From a bacterium (lineage in GTDB: Bacteria > SZUA-79 > Acidulodesulfobacterales > Acidulodesulfobacteraceae), in contig JAJYHI010000007.1 in assembly GCA_021784835.1 (NCBI GenBank), positions 1 to 64,000 on the forward strand: DNA of 64,000 nt, in the 5' to 3' direction. A program made the position numbers and the translations under genes. The notes under the pieces were generated by a model. The model saw only the letters and a list, made by a program, of their open reading frames with translations, did no database searches and had not been told where the DNA came from. Of the stretch, positions 51,901 through 59,443 are shown piece by piece. Position 1 is the first letter of the stretch. The number at the start of each line of letters is the position of its first letter.

Positions 51901-52573
51901 TAAAAAAAATATAGAAGAATCCGGCAGGAAAATAACAGAACTGGGAGACGTAAATATGAATGCCGCAAAAGAGTATGGCGACGCGCTTGAGCGGCTGGAT
52001 TTTCTGGGAAAACAAAAAAAAGACCTTATAAGTTCTATCGAATCGCTGCAAGGAATTATAAAAAAACTCGATGCCGTATCCAAAGAAAAGTTTAATTCAA
52101 GTCTTTCTCAAATAAGGCGCGAATTTAGCGAGTTGTTTACTTTTTTATTCGGCGGCGGACACGCCGATATACTTAATGTGGCGGATAACGCGTACGAAGC
52201 CGTCGAAAACGAACGGCTCGAGCGCGGCATATCGGGTTTATCAGGCATGGAAATAAATGCGCAAATACCCGGAAAAAAATTCTCCGGAATAAATATTTTG
52301 TCTCAAGGCGAGAGGGTATTGGTGGCGGTAAGTCTTCTATTTGCGATATTTCTCGTTAAGAAAACTCCTTTTTGCGTTATAGACGAGGTAGATGCTCCCT
52401 TGGATTATGCGAATAATGCCAGATATAATAAATTAATAATGGAGATATCGGGTTATTCGCAGATAATTTTAGTAACCCATAATAAAAAAACTATGGAAAT
52501 CGGGAAAAACATTTTTGGCGTCACTTCAAAGCATGCAGGCATTTCAGGCATAGTATCCGTTTCCATGAACTAA
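48962..52573 (+). CDS. smc: Chromosome segregation protein SMC
   Basis: ATPase that organises the chromosome with ScpA and ScpB. The 1203 residues match the family: N-terminal P-loop GPNGCGKTNIVDAIRFILGE, a first coiled coil (about 170-480), a hinge (about 500-620) with DIMEIERGFEDAVWEGARDM, a second coiled coil to about 1010, and the C-terminal ABC signature LSQGERVLVAVSL (usually LSGGE) with Walker B FCVIDEVDAPLD. Starts at 48962 or 48968 are both possible, inside the end of the RsmE-like gene. It is next to ftsY, a linkage seen in many bacteria. Confidence 0.95.
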   Translation: MIMHLKFIELFGFKTFPDKIRIPFDAGINIIVGPNGCGKTNIVDAIRFILGEQSLKDLRLKNMNDIIFHGSNMRKSSSVALCRGVFENDLKNNFKYKDFSEIMIERRHFKNNETEYRINGITVPYREYLDFFNESGLSKHYSIIDSSKINAILNYKPNELKLFFEEASGITKYKIQKKAASKKLEAAEFNLLRIGDLFGEVEKQLVFLEKASKKLKNYKELENEKKRYDFALYDRTKRKIIYEIEKLVKELDDYSLQLAGAGAKSDSALSGLTVLKTAFDKEDAAYKVALNEKNRLTIDMTKLNSAIEYANMTIKNLDSEISQKSKEIIEQNGLKDRDIEKSASLKNKAAAEESNFAKLREKFDTLNKSVSEKKEFLSKTKNEIDAINDEIFAAVEKSQNYNNKLIFNNKNIKNIETRINDTKGSISKISQEIAEGTKILSGKINQSDAAAKIIESLRDAQSEISLKSSELLEELNECKSKKDALEKELIKIGIDISGLSDFIDNREGFSEGTKKLLCAKRDYEAYPLSDIMEIERGFEDAVWEGARDMLETVFVNGIEDAQKALDYAGSNKTGEIRIFVPGKSKNKLYKDGKSFDALCKELDIIPLADKIKLNSQKIVLGDIGINFYYSKNTDTILKHIKLTGFFPEVNIVTGQGIIFFSNGLIIGGKNKNIESQNLFLNKNKLSQYKQLKLDKENEFDKENSLYISKQSEINGLGDKAAKLSEALKIKEMEEITVKNDIKHLEGQSVKLRERLNILKKELNSLESEKEEISEEEKKIKKEILVSENESKLQTAEKTFMEKKLRDLENEFENIKEDETSLKIELNSSQQNINFLKKQIKDLDSVIFNYDKRINSLIAQKEKLKKDFEETASGLSEKQKNVSFMDESIAKLDIYIKDAEIKMEDLKKNINIVEKEFENADRQRLNLEKKKDAVQTYININKEKLAELDSGRELSGLPVGISEQDEAFILKNIESMQDEDIKKNIEESGRKITELGDVNMNAAKEYGDALERLDFLGKQKKDLISSIESLQGIIKKLDAVSKEKFNSSLSQIRREFSELFTFLFGGGHADILNVADNAYEAVENERLERGISGLSGMEINAQIPGKKFSGINILSQGERVLVAVSLLFAIFLVKKTPFCVIDEVDAPLDYANNARYNKLIMEISGYSQIILVTHNKKTMEIGKNIFGVTSKHAGISGIVSVSMN

Positions 52574-52614
52574 AGAAGGAGTTTAAAATAATTTTTAATT
52601 AGGAAACCGTATTC

Positions 52615-53526
52615 ATGAAAATATTCGAAAAATTTAAAAATTTTGCCGAGAGCCTGAAGAAGACAAAAGAAGGATTATCCGAAAAAATAAATTCCGTTTT
52701 CGGTTCCGCTAAGCTTGGAACAATAGAGCTCGATAAAATAGAGGAGGCTTTAATTTTATCCGATATATCCTATCAAACGGCTTCGGAAATAATAGAAGGC
52801 GTAAAAAAAAGGATTTTAAAATTCAAAGAGTTAACGCCGGATATTTTAAAATCGGCATTAAAAGAAGAAATATATTTTAAGATTGCGAAAGATTTTCCGG
52901 AAATAAAAGCAAACGGCGAAAAAAATATTTTTATTATCGTCGGCGTGAACGGAGTGGGGAAAACGACCACGATAGGAAAGCTCGGCAAATATTATACCGA
53001 TAGAGGCAAAAAAGTCATAATTGCGGCATGCGATACTTTCAGGGCGGCGGCGAAGGAGCAATTGGAAGTTTGGGGAGAAAGGACAGGCTTGGAAGTGGTA
53101 TCGGGGAAAGAAAACCAGGACCCCGCCTCAGTAGCCCACGACGCGGTTCAAAAATTTAAGGAAAGAGACTTTAATCTTTTATTGATAGATACCGCAGGAA
53201 GGCTGCATAATAAAAAACATCTAATGGAAGAACTTTCCAAGATAAAAAGGGTCGCATCAAAGTCGAACGGCCGCGAACCGGACGAGGTGCTGCTGGTAAT
53301 AGATGCGGGGTTAGGACAGAATTCGATAGTTCAAGCCGAGCAATTTAAGGCTCTTACGGATATTACCGGGGTAATAATTACAAAATTGGACGGTTCCGCA
53401 AAAGGCGGAATAATTATAGATATAATACATAAGATTAATTTGCCGGTAAGATTTATCGGAACAGGGGAATCTTCCGATAAAATATCGGAATTTTCCCCTC
53501 AGATTTTTGTGGATAATTTATTTTAA
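52615..53526 (+). CDS. ftsY: Signal recognition particle receptor FtsY
   Basis: SRP receptor GTPase that delivers ribosome-nascent chains to SecYEG. The 303 residues form only the NG core: N-domain helices to about residue 100, G1 GVNGVGKT (110-117), DTFRAAAKEQLEVW, G3 DTAGRLHNK, and TKLDGSAKGG (G4 region). The long acidic A domain of E. coli FtsY is missing, as in many lineages. It ends 4 bp from the convergent hsp20 gene. Confidence 0.96.
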   Translation: MKIFEKFKNFAESLKKTKEGLSEKINSVFGSAKLGTIELDKIEEALILSDISYQTASEIIEGVKKRILKFKELTPDILKSALKEEIYFKIAKDFPEIKANGEKNIFIIVGVNGVGKTTTIGKLGKYYTDRGKKVIIAACDTFRAAAKEQLEVWGERTGLEVVSGKENQDPASVAHDAVQKFKERDFNLLLIDTAGRLHNKKHLMEELSKIKRVASKSNGREPDEVLLVIDAGLGQNSIVQAEQFKALTDITGVIITKLDGSAKGGIIIDIIHKINLPVRFIGTGESSDKISEFSPQIFVDNLF

Positions 53527-53530
53527 GCCG

Positions 53531-53962
53531 TCATTTAATTTCAATCTTTTTAGGCGAAGCGACTTTACTTTTCTTAAGCGTTACTTCCAGGACTCCGTTT
53601 TTAAGGGAAGCCGCCGCGTTATTTTTCTCCACTTCGGAAGGCAAATCGATAATCCGGTAAAACGAACCGTATTGAATCTCCTGGCGATAAAAATTTTCTT
53701 TTTTTTCCTCTTTTTCCTGCCTATGCTCTCCTTTTATCGTAAGCTGGTCCCCGTTGACCTCTATGACGATATTTTCTTTGGGTATCCCTGGCACCTGAGC
53801 TTTAACGACGATATTTTCGTCTTGCTCCACCACATCTACCGCGGGTTCGATGTAACCCTCCTTGGTTCTTAATACCGGATTAAAAAAATCAAAAAAACTT
53901 TTTTCGAATTCATTTCTTAGCGGATAAAAAGGGTCGAATTTAACAATCTTTTTCATAATCAT
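53531..53962 (-). CDS. Small heat shock protein, Hsp20/alpha-crystallin family
   Basis: ATP-independent chaperone that holds unfolding proteins. The 143 residues have a short N-terminal arm (KFDPFYPLRNEFEKSFFDFF), then the alpha-crystallin domain: EPAVDVVEQDENIVVKAQVP, GIPKENIVIEVNGDQLTIKG, and the end GVLEVTLKKSKVASPKKIEI. GGAGGT precedes the ATG on the minus strand. It diverges from purM and converges on ftsY. Promoter and palindromes are described separately. Confidence 0.93.
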   Translation of the reverse strand: MIMKKIVKFDPFYPLRNEFEKSFFDFFNPVLRTKEGYIEPAVDVVEQDENIVVKAQVPGIPKENIVIEVNGDQLTIKGEHRQEKEEKKENFYRQEIQYGSFYRIIDLPSEVEKNNAAASLKNGVLEVTLKKSKVASPKKIEIK

Positions 53963-53996
53963 ACCTCCATAAATAATATAAAATAATATAATAATA

Positions 53997-54056
53997 AAAG
54001 CGCTTTAATTAAAATATATCATAAAAACTTTATTTTTCAATTTTGTAGCGGCCGCT
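53997..54056. promoter_or_regulatory. Palindromes in hsp20-purM divergent region
   Basis: Two perfect 10-bp palindromes lie in this A+T-rich gap: AAAGCGCTTT (53997-54006), at about the predicted hsp20 transcription start, and AGCGGCCGCT (54047-54056), between the two divergent -35 boxes. Both are candidate operators. No CIRCE-type (TTAGCACTC) element is present. Confidence 0.35.
54013..54040 (-). promoter_or_regulatory. Promoter of hsp20
   Basis: On the minus strand TTGAAA (54040-54035), a 16-bp spacer and TATATT (54018-54013), with TGA before the -10 giving an extended -10. It looks like a sigma-70 promoter; no sigma-32 CCCC-type -10 is seen. Confidence 0.6.
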
Positions 54057-54057
54057 C

Positions 54058-54086
54058 TTTACAAAACTCCTAAAAAATTATAAAAT
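54058..54086 (+). promoter_or_regulatory. purM: Promoter of purM
   Basis: TTTACA at 54058-54063, a 17-bp spacer and TAAAAT at 54081-54086. The start site would fall near 54093, about 3 nt before the purM ATG at 54096, which has no Shine-Dalgarno, predicting a leaderless mRNA. Confidence 0.65.
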
Positions 54087-54095
54087 CTAACAACT

Positions 54096-55151
54096 ATGGA
54101 TTATAAAAAAGCCGGCGTCGATATAGAAGCTGGGAAAAAAGCCGTTTTAGATATAGCTTCATTGGTGAAAGGCACTTATACTAAAGGAGCGATTGATAAT
54201 TTCGGACTATTCGGCTCTCTGTTTTCGATAGGAGAGCTAAATTATAAAAATCCGGTCCTGGTTTCTGGAACCGACGGAGTCGGCACGAAACTTAAAGTTG
54301 CTTTCGCCGCGGATAAACACGATACTATTGGCATAGACCTTGTCGCCATGAGCGTAAACGATATAGCCTGTCTTGGAGCAAAACCGCTTTTTTTCTTAGA
54401 TTATATATCCACCTCTAATTTAAAACCGCATATTATAAAAGAAATAGTTTCCGGCATAGCGGCAGGATGCAAAACGGCGGGATGTTCACTTTTAGGCGGA
54501 GAAATGGCGGAGATGCCTTCTTTTTATCAGGAAGGCGAATATGATTTGGCGGGTTTTGCGGTCGGAATAGTGGAGAAGGACGATATCATTAACGGCTCGG
54601 ACACCCTCGCGGGAGATAAAATAATCGGGGTCGCTTCTAGCGGTTTGCATTCAAACGGCTATTCTCTTGCCCGCAAAATTATTTTCGATATGATGGGCCT
54701 AAGCATAGGCGAACCTTTGTTGTCCGACGGGCAAACGGTTAAAGATGCCCTTTTGAAGCCTACGATTATATATTCGGAACTCATACAGACACTTAAAGCA
54801 AAATTTAAAATTAAAGGCATAGCGCATATAACCGGAGGAGGGTTACCGGAAAATCTCGTAAGAATTCTTCCGGCAGGCACCATTGCCGAAATAGACAAAA
54901 GTTCGTGGGAGATGCCAGAACTTTTAGGATTATTAAAAGAACATGGAAAATTAGACGAAAATGAATTTTACAAGGTATTCAACGCCGGCATCGGTCTGGT
55001 TTTAACCGTGGAAGGCGGAATGGCAAAAGAAATTATCGGCCTTATTAATAAAACAGAGCACTCGGATTCAAAGCGTTTCAAGGCATACGAGATAGGGGGC
55101 ATAGCCGGCTCAAAAGTTTCCTCAGACTGTCCCAAAGTTATTATTTATTAA
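54096..55151 (+). CDS. purM: Phosphoribosylformylglycinamidine cyclo-ligase
   Basis: AIR synthetase, step five of purine synthesis. The 351 residues match the family: DYKKAGVDIEAGKKAV at the N-terminus, LVSGTDGVGTKLKVAF, DLVAMSVNDIACLGAKPLFF, GLHSNGYSLARK, ITGGGLPENL and FNAGIGLVL. First of a purM-purN-transporter run. There is no Shine-Dalgarno; the start codon follows closely on a promoter. Confidence 0.97.
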   Translation: MDYKKAGVDIEAGKKAVLDIASLVKGTYTKGAIDNFGLFGSLFSIGELNYKNPVLVSGTDGVGTKLKVAFAADKHDTIGIDLVAMSVNDIACLGAKPLFFLDYISTSNLKPHIIKEIVSGIAAGCKTAGCSLLGGEMAEMPSFYQEGEYDLAGFAVGIVEKDDIINGSDTLAGDKIIGVASSGLHSNGYSLARKIIFDMMGLSIGEPLLSDGQTVKDALLKPTIIYSELIQTLKAKFKIKGIAHITGGGLPENLVRILPAGTIAEIDKSSWEMPELLGLLKEHGKLDENEFYKVFNAGIGLVLTVEGGMAKEIIGLINKTEHSDSKRFKAYEIGGIAGSKVSSDCPKVIIY

Positions 55152-55159
55152 ATATAAAA

Positions 55160-55768
55160 ATGAAGAAAAATTTTATTATACTGGCATCGGGCAACGGTTC
55201 CAATGCTTTGAACCTGATTAATAAATTTTATACCGATAAAAACGGCTGCGGGGACATAGAAATAGCCGCCGTTGTTTCCAATATAGCCGATGCCCCCGTT
55301 ATCGAGAAGGTTAAAAAAACCGCGCCGGATATTTCTATTTTCGTCATTCCTTTTACCGTTTTATCCGAAAGGGACGCTTTCGAGAAAGAACTCGGCGATA
55401 TTATTAAAAAATATAAGGTCGATTATATAATTTTAGCAGGTTTTATGAAAATACTCTCTAAAGAATTCGTTTCAAAATTCCCATATCAAATAATAAATAT
55501 ACATCCTTCCCTGCTACCGGCGTTCAAAGGCAGAGAAGCAATAAAAAAAGCATTCGAGTACGGGGTAAAATATACTGGGGTTACCGTCCATTACGTCACT
55601 TCCGAAATAGACGCGGGTCCCATTATCTGCCAGGAAATAGTCGGGATAGACGATTCGGATACGGTCGGAACCTTAGAAGCAAAAATACATAAGACGGAAC
55701 ATAAAATTTATCCCGTTGCGATAGAAATAGCTTTAACCGGCGCCGACCCGCGTCGCCGGGTGATATAA
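55160..55768 (+). CDS. purN: Phosphoribosylglycinamide formyltransferase
   Basis: GAR transformylase, step three of purine synthesis, using 10-formyl-THF. The 202 residues match the family: ILASGNGSNALNLI (phosphate binding), ILAGFMKILS, and the catalytic Asn-His-Asp set in NIHPSLLPAFKGREA and TSEIDAGPII. The last codons (ADPRRRVI) lie in a G+C-rich hairpin, CCGGCG (55737-55742) facing CGCCGG (55754-55759), unlike the neighbouring DNA. Confidence 0.96.
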   Translation: MKKNFIILASGNGSNALNLINKFYTDKNGCGDIEIAAVVSNIADAPVIEKVKKTAPDISIFVIPFTVLSERDAFEKELGDIIKKYKVDYIILAGFMKILSKEFVSKFPYQIINIHPSLLPAFKGREAIKKAFEYGVKYTGVTVHYVTSEIDAGPIICQEIVGIDDSDTVGTLEAKIHKTEHKIYPVAIEIALTGADPRRRVI

Positions 55769-55819
55769 ACGACTTATCTTATATATTTAATTAATTTCTT
55801 AATCTATACCGCATTAAAT

Positions 55820-56710
55820 TTGAAACCGTTTAATATAAGCCGCGAAAATATATTCAATCAATTAAGATTTATTTCATACGTAGGTATTTTTGTAAATTTT
55901 ATATTGACGATTGCCAAATTTTATGTGGGAATTGTCGGAAACTCCGAAGCTCTTGTGGCCGACGGCTTTAATTCCCTTTCCGATATATTTGCCGGATTTG
56001 TCGTCTATTTATCCTTTAAAATATCTAATAAACCTCAGGATAAAGAGCATCCGTACGGACACGCAAAAGCCGAAATGATTGCGACTTTTACGGTTGCATT
56101 AATATTGATACTTTTTGGGTTTTCGATAGTAGGAGTTTCTTTTTATAAGATTTATTTTCATAAATTTGAGAAACCAGACATAGATACTTTAATAGTAGCG
56201 CTTGCTACCATATTAGTCAAAGAAATCTTGTATAAATGGACCCTCCGGTGGGGCAAACTTTTAAAATCGACCGGACTGATAGCTACCGCTTACGACCACA
56301 GAAGCGATGTAATCGTATCTTTGGCGGTAGTCATAGGAATCCTTTTTGCGATAAAAGGATATTATTATATGGACCCTGTTGCCGGGATAGTAGTCAGTTT
56401 TTTTATATTCCGGTTAGCCTTAAAACTAATAAAGGAGTCTATAGGTAATCTTATGGATGAAAGTCCGCCCAGTTTCGTCGTAGATAAAATAAAGAATATA
56501 ATCGTCTCCGTGAAAGGGGTAGAAAAAATCACGGATATAAAAATCAGAAAATCAGGCCCGTATTTTTATATAGACGTAGAAATAGAAATCAATCAGAATA
56601 TGACCGTTAAAATGTCGCACGATATTGCGGAAAATGTTAAAAGCAGCCTTATGTCGTCAAACATTTACATAAACGACGTTATGGTGCATATCAATCCTTA
56701 CGAACGCTAA
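55820..56710 (+). CDS. Cation diffusion facilitator family transporter
   Basis: Inner-membrane divalent metal exporter (Zn, Fe, Mn or similar), driven by proton exchange. The 296 residues start with TTG. Six transmembrane spans are expected between about residues 15 and 205; metal-site motifs are ALVADGFNSLSDIF (Asp ligands in helix 2), DKEHPYGHAKAEMIATF and AYDHRSDVIVSL (helix 5). A cytoplasmic C-terminal domain has IRKSGPYFYIDVEIEI. The metal cannot be decided from sequence. Confidence 0.92.
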   Translation: MKPFNISRENIFNQLRFISYVGIFVNFILTIAKFYVGIVGNSEALVADGFNSLSDIFAGFVVYLSFKISNKPQDKEHPYGHAKAEMIATFTVALILILFGFSIVGVSFYKIYFHKFEKPDIDTLIVALATILVKEILYKWTLRWGKLLKSTGLIATAYDHRSDVIVSLAVVIGILFAIKGYYYMDPVAGIVVSFFIFRLALKLIKESIGNLMDESPPSFVVDKIKNIIVSVKGVEKITDIKIRKSGPYFYIDVEIEINQNMTVKMSHDIAENVKSSLMSSNIYINDVMVHINPYER

Positions 56711-56752
56711 AACATTCCTGACGTCAGTTAACAGCCGTCATTATTTATATTA

Positions 56753-58216
56753 TTAATTATTTTTTGATTTTTTTAGAATTATTAAATTTATTCCGTATTC
56801 TTTGATTTTTTTCCTTAGCGTATTCCTGTTTATGCCTAAAAGCCTAGAAACCCTTAACTGGTTGGAATTACATAAATTAAGCATTTCCTCGATTATGATT
56901 TTTTCCGTCAGTCCCATTATAAATTTGTAAACATCGCCTTCGCCGGTATCTTTAATCTTTTCTATATAATTTTTTATGCGCTGCCTTATAATATTTTCAA
57001 ATGGGTCGTTTTCTATTTTATTCTCTTTCGGGAGTCTTTCGTCAACCGGAATGCTTTCGTTATTTAAAATTTCTTTGAAATCGTCCGCGTTTAATATATA
57101 GGAAGGCGACATTACCATGCATCTCCTTATGGCATTTTCAAGCTCCCTTATATTGCCCGGAAAATTATACGATTGGAGCAGGTTTTGGGCATCCGGGGCG
57201 AGCCTTTTTTCCGGAATATTCAGTTCTCTTGCAAACTTTTTTAAAAAAAAGTCTGCAAGAAGAGGTATGTCAGACTTCCTCTCTCTTAAGGGGGGCAAAG
57301 TTATTTCGATAACGTTAAGCCTGTAATATAAATCCTCCCGGAATTTAGCGTTTTTAATCATGGATTTTAGGTTTTTGTTTGTAGCCGCGATTATTCTGAC
57401 GTCTATTTTTACCGGTTTATTCGAGCCTATATGCTCCACTTCTTTTTCTTGAATCACCCTTAAAAGTTTTGCTTGAAGATTTAAAGGCATATCTCCGATT
57501 TCATCTAAAAAAATGGTTCCGCCGTTTGCCGCTATAAATTTGCCGTCTTTTTTTTCATTTGCTCCGGTATATGCCCCCTTTTCATGTCCGAATAGCTCCG
57601 ATTCGAGCAATTCGGAAGGAACAGACGGAGTATTTACGACTATAAACGGTTTATCGCTTCTTGCACTGTTTAAATGTATGGCTCTTGCGACCAATTCTTT
57701 TCCGGTGCCGGATTCTCCAAGGATTAATACCGTAAGATTGTTATGGGATAATTTACCGATAGTTTTAAATATTTCCTGCATGGTTTTAGATTCCCCGACC
57801 AAAAGGGTATCTAAAAAATCTTCGGATTTTTCGCTTTTTTTATTTACGGAATCCCCTGTCTTTTTTAATTTTTCGATTATTCCGAGAATTTCGTCAAGTT
57901 CAAAAGGTTTTGTTATATAGTCGTATGCCCCCTGCTTCATTGCGTCGATTGCATTAACCATTGTGTTCTGAGCGGTCATAATTATAACATTGGGCATGTT
58001 AGGCAAAGTTTTAGTATAAGATAAAACTTCCATGCCGTTAATCTTTGGAATTCTTATGTCTAAAAAAACTGCAAAGTAATTATTTTTCTTAATATAGGAA
58101 ATAGCCTCTTCTCCGTTCGATGCCGTATCTATTAAGAATTCATCTTCAAGGAGTCTTTTTAAAACATACAATAAGCTTTGTTCGTCATCTACGATTAAAA
58201 TTTTATTTTCTTTCAT
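56753..58216 (-). CDS. NtrC-type sigma-54-dependent response regulator
   Basis: Activates sigma-54 promoters after phosphorylation. The 487 residues have a receiver domain with D10, D11 and phospho-acceptor D53, an AAA+ domain with Walker A GESGTGKE (167-174), GAYTGA (214-219, a Tyr variant of GAFTGA), Walker B GGTIFLDEIGD (232-242) and LRERKSDIPLLADFF, then a Fis-type helix-turn-helix (SRLLGINRNTLRKKIKEYGI). No sensor kinase is adjacent. It is transcribed after moeA, 22 bp downstream. Confidence 0.94.
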   Translation of the reverse strand: MKENKILIVDDEQSLLYVLKRLLEDEFLIDTASNGEEAISYIKKNNYFAVFLDIRIPKINGMEVLSYTKTLPNMPNVIIMTAQNTMVNAIDAMKQGAYDYITKPFELDEILGIIEKLKKTGDSVNKKSEKSEDFLDTLLVGESKTMQEIFKTIGKLSHNNLTVLILGESGTGKELVARAIHLNSARSDKPFIVVNTPSVPSELLESELFGHEKGAYTGANEKKDGKFIAANGGTIFLDEIGDMPLNLQAKLLRVIQEKEVEHIGSNKPVKIDVRIIAATNKNLKSMIKNAKFREDLYYRLNVIEITLPPLRERKSDIPLLADFFLKKFARELNIPEKRLAPDAQNLLQSYNFPGNIRELENAIRRCMVMSPSYILNADDFKEILNNESIPVDERLPKENKIENDPFENIIRQRIKNYIEKIKDTGEGDVYKFIMGLTEKIIIEEMLNLCNSNQLRVSRLLGINRNTLRKKIKEYGINLIILKKSKNN

Positions 58217-58238
58217 TTTAAAGCCGTTATAAGTTATT

Positions 58239-59441
58239 TTATATCAAGTAAATATCCAGCAGTTCATCGGGGTATATTTGAGAAACATTTTCAGGAATAG
58301 ATACGATTGAATTCATGTAGCCCAAGGAACTTATCATAGCGGGTCCGGATTTTTTATAAATTTCCGAATAATTGCATCCGTTTCTTTCGAAAGTATAGGC
58401 GGGAATAAATTCTCTTCTTTTATTGGTTTTAGTATATTTAAAAGAAGACTTGGCATTTATTATTTTTACGGGATTATTTATTTTAATATGCTTATTTATA
58501 AAAGGTTTGACAAAAACGGCCAAGCATATATAAAACGCTACCGGATTTCCGGGAAGTATAAAAACGGGTATTTTATTAATGAGTCCGAATGAAAATGGTT
58601 TGGCCGGTTTAATAGCCGCCTGTCTGAATTTAATTTTAAATCCGGCAGATTCAAGCGCTTTTCCTGTAAAGTCTTTATCACCGAACGACGCTCCTGCGGA
58701 AGTTATTATGATTTTGCTGGTTTTAACCGCGCTCGTCAAGGTATTTCCGATATCCGTTAAATTGTCTTTGCATATCACGTTTTCTACCAACGCGCACCCG
58801 TTCGCGGCAAGAAAATTTTCCGCCAATATCCCGTTAGAATTATAAATCTTACCGTATCTGCGCTTTTTATTAAAATTTAATATTTCATTTCCCGTCGAAA
58901 TTATAGATACGGGTATTTTTTCAAATACTTTTATTTTTTTAACATTGCATGAAACAAGCAGGGCAATAGTTTCCGGCGTCAATTTAGTATTTTTGCTTAA
59001 AATTACGTCGCCCTTTTTTATGTCTTCGCCCTTTTTTCTTACGTTTTTGTATGGTTTTACGGAGTTGGTTACGGATAAATATTTACCGTAAACAACGGCG
59101 TCTTCTATTGGAACTACCGTATCGAATTTTTCGGGCATATATCCGCCGGTCATTATCCTGACCGCAACGTCCCGCCTTGCAGGCTTTTTTAAACCTGCGC
59201 CCGCATATGCGACATTTTCGTCTATTTCTAATTTTACGTTTTTTTCTTTTATTTTTGAAACAGCGTTCCAGCTTAAGGCATACCCGTCCATAGCCGAGTT
59301 ATCCGCTTCCGGGTAGTCGTATTTAGATAAAATGTTTTCCGAAGAAACTCTGTTTAAAGCAGCCTGCAAAGATATATTTTCTGGTTTTAAAGGTATATCT
59401 ATTAAACTTATTATGGAGGATGCTTCGTCGAACGATACCAT
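58239..59441 (-). CDS. moeA: Molybdopterin molybdenumtransferase MoeA
   Basis: Inserts molybdate into adenylated molybdopterin. The 400 residues match the family: YPEADNSAMDGYALSWNAV, RIMTGGYMPEKFDTVVPIED, VSIISTGNEIL, ITSAGASFGDKDF (usually GGVSxGxxD) and IPVFILPGNPVAFYICLAVF. It lies between the lytic transglycosylase gene (2 bp upstream) and the NtrC-type gene, so the three minus-strand genes are probably one unit. No other molybdenum cofactor genes are in the window. Confidence 0.95.
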   Translation of the reverse strand: MVSFDEASSIISLIDIPLKPENISLQAALNRVSSENILSKYDYPEADNSAMDGYALSWNAVSKIKEKNVKLEIDENVAYAGAGLKKPARRDVAVRIMTGGYMPEKFDTVVPIEDAVVYGKYLSVTNSVKPYKNVRKKGEDIKKGDVILSKNTKLTPETIALLVSCNVKKIKVFEKIPVSIISTGNEILNFNKKRRYGKIYNSNGILAENFLAANGCALVENVICKDNLTDIGNTLTSAVKTSKIIITSAGASFGDKDFTGKALESAGFKIKFRQAAIKPAKPFSFGLINKIPVFILPGNPVAFYICLAVFVKPFINKHIKINNPVKIINAKSSFKYTKTNKRREFIPAYTFERNGCNYSEIYKKSGPAMISSLGYMNSIVSIPENVSQIYPDELLDIYLI

Positions 59442-59443
59442 TT

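Noticed and set aside
51505..52083. 192-residue serine-rich minus-strand frame inside smc
   Set aside because: It is the antisense shadow of Glu/Lys-rich coiled-coil coding sequence, without a ribosome binding site or family similarity.
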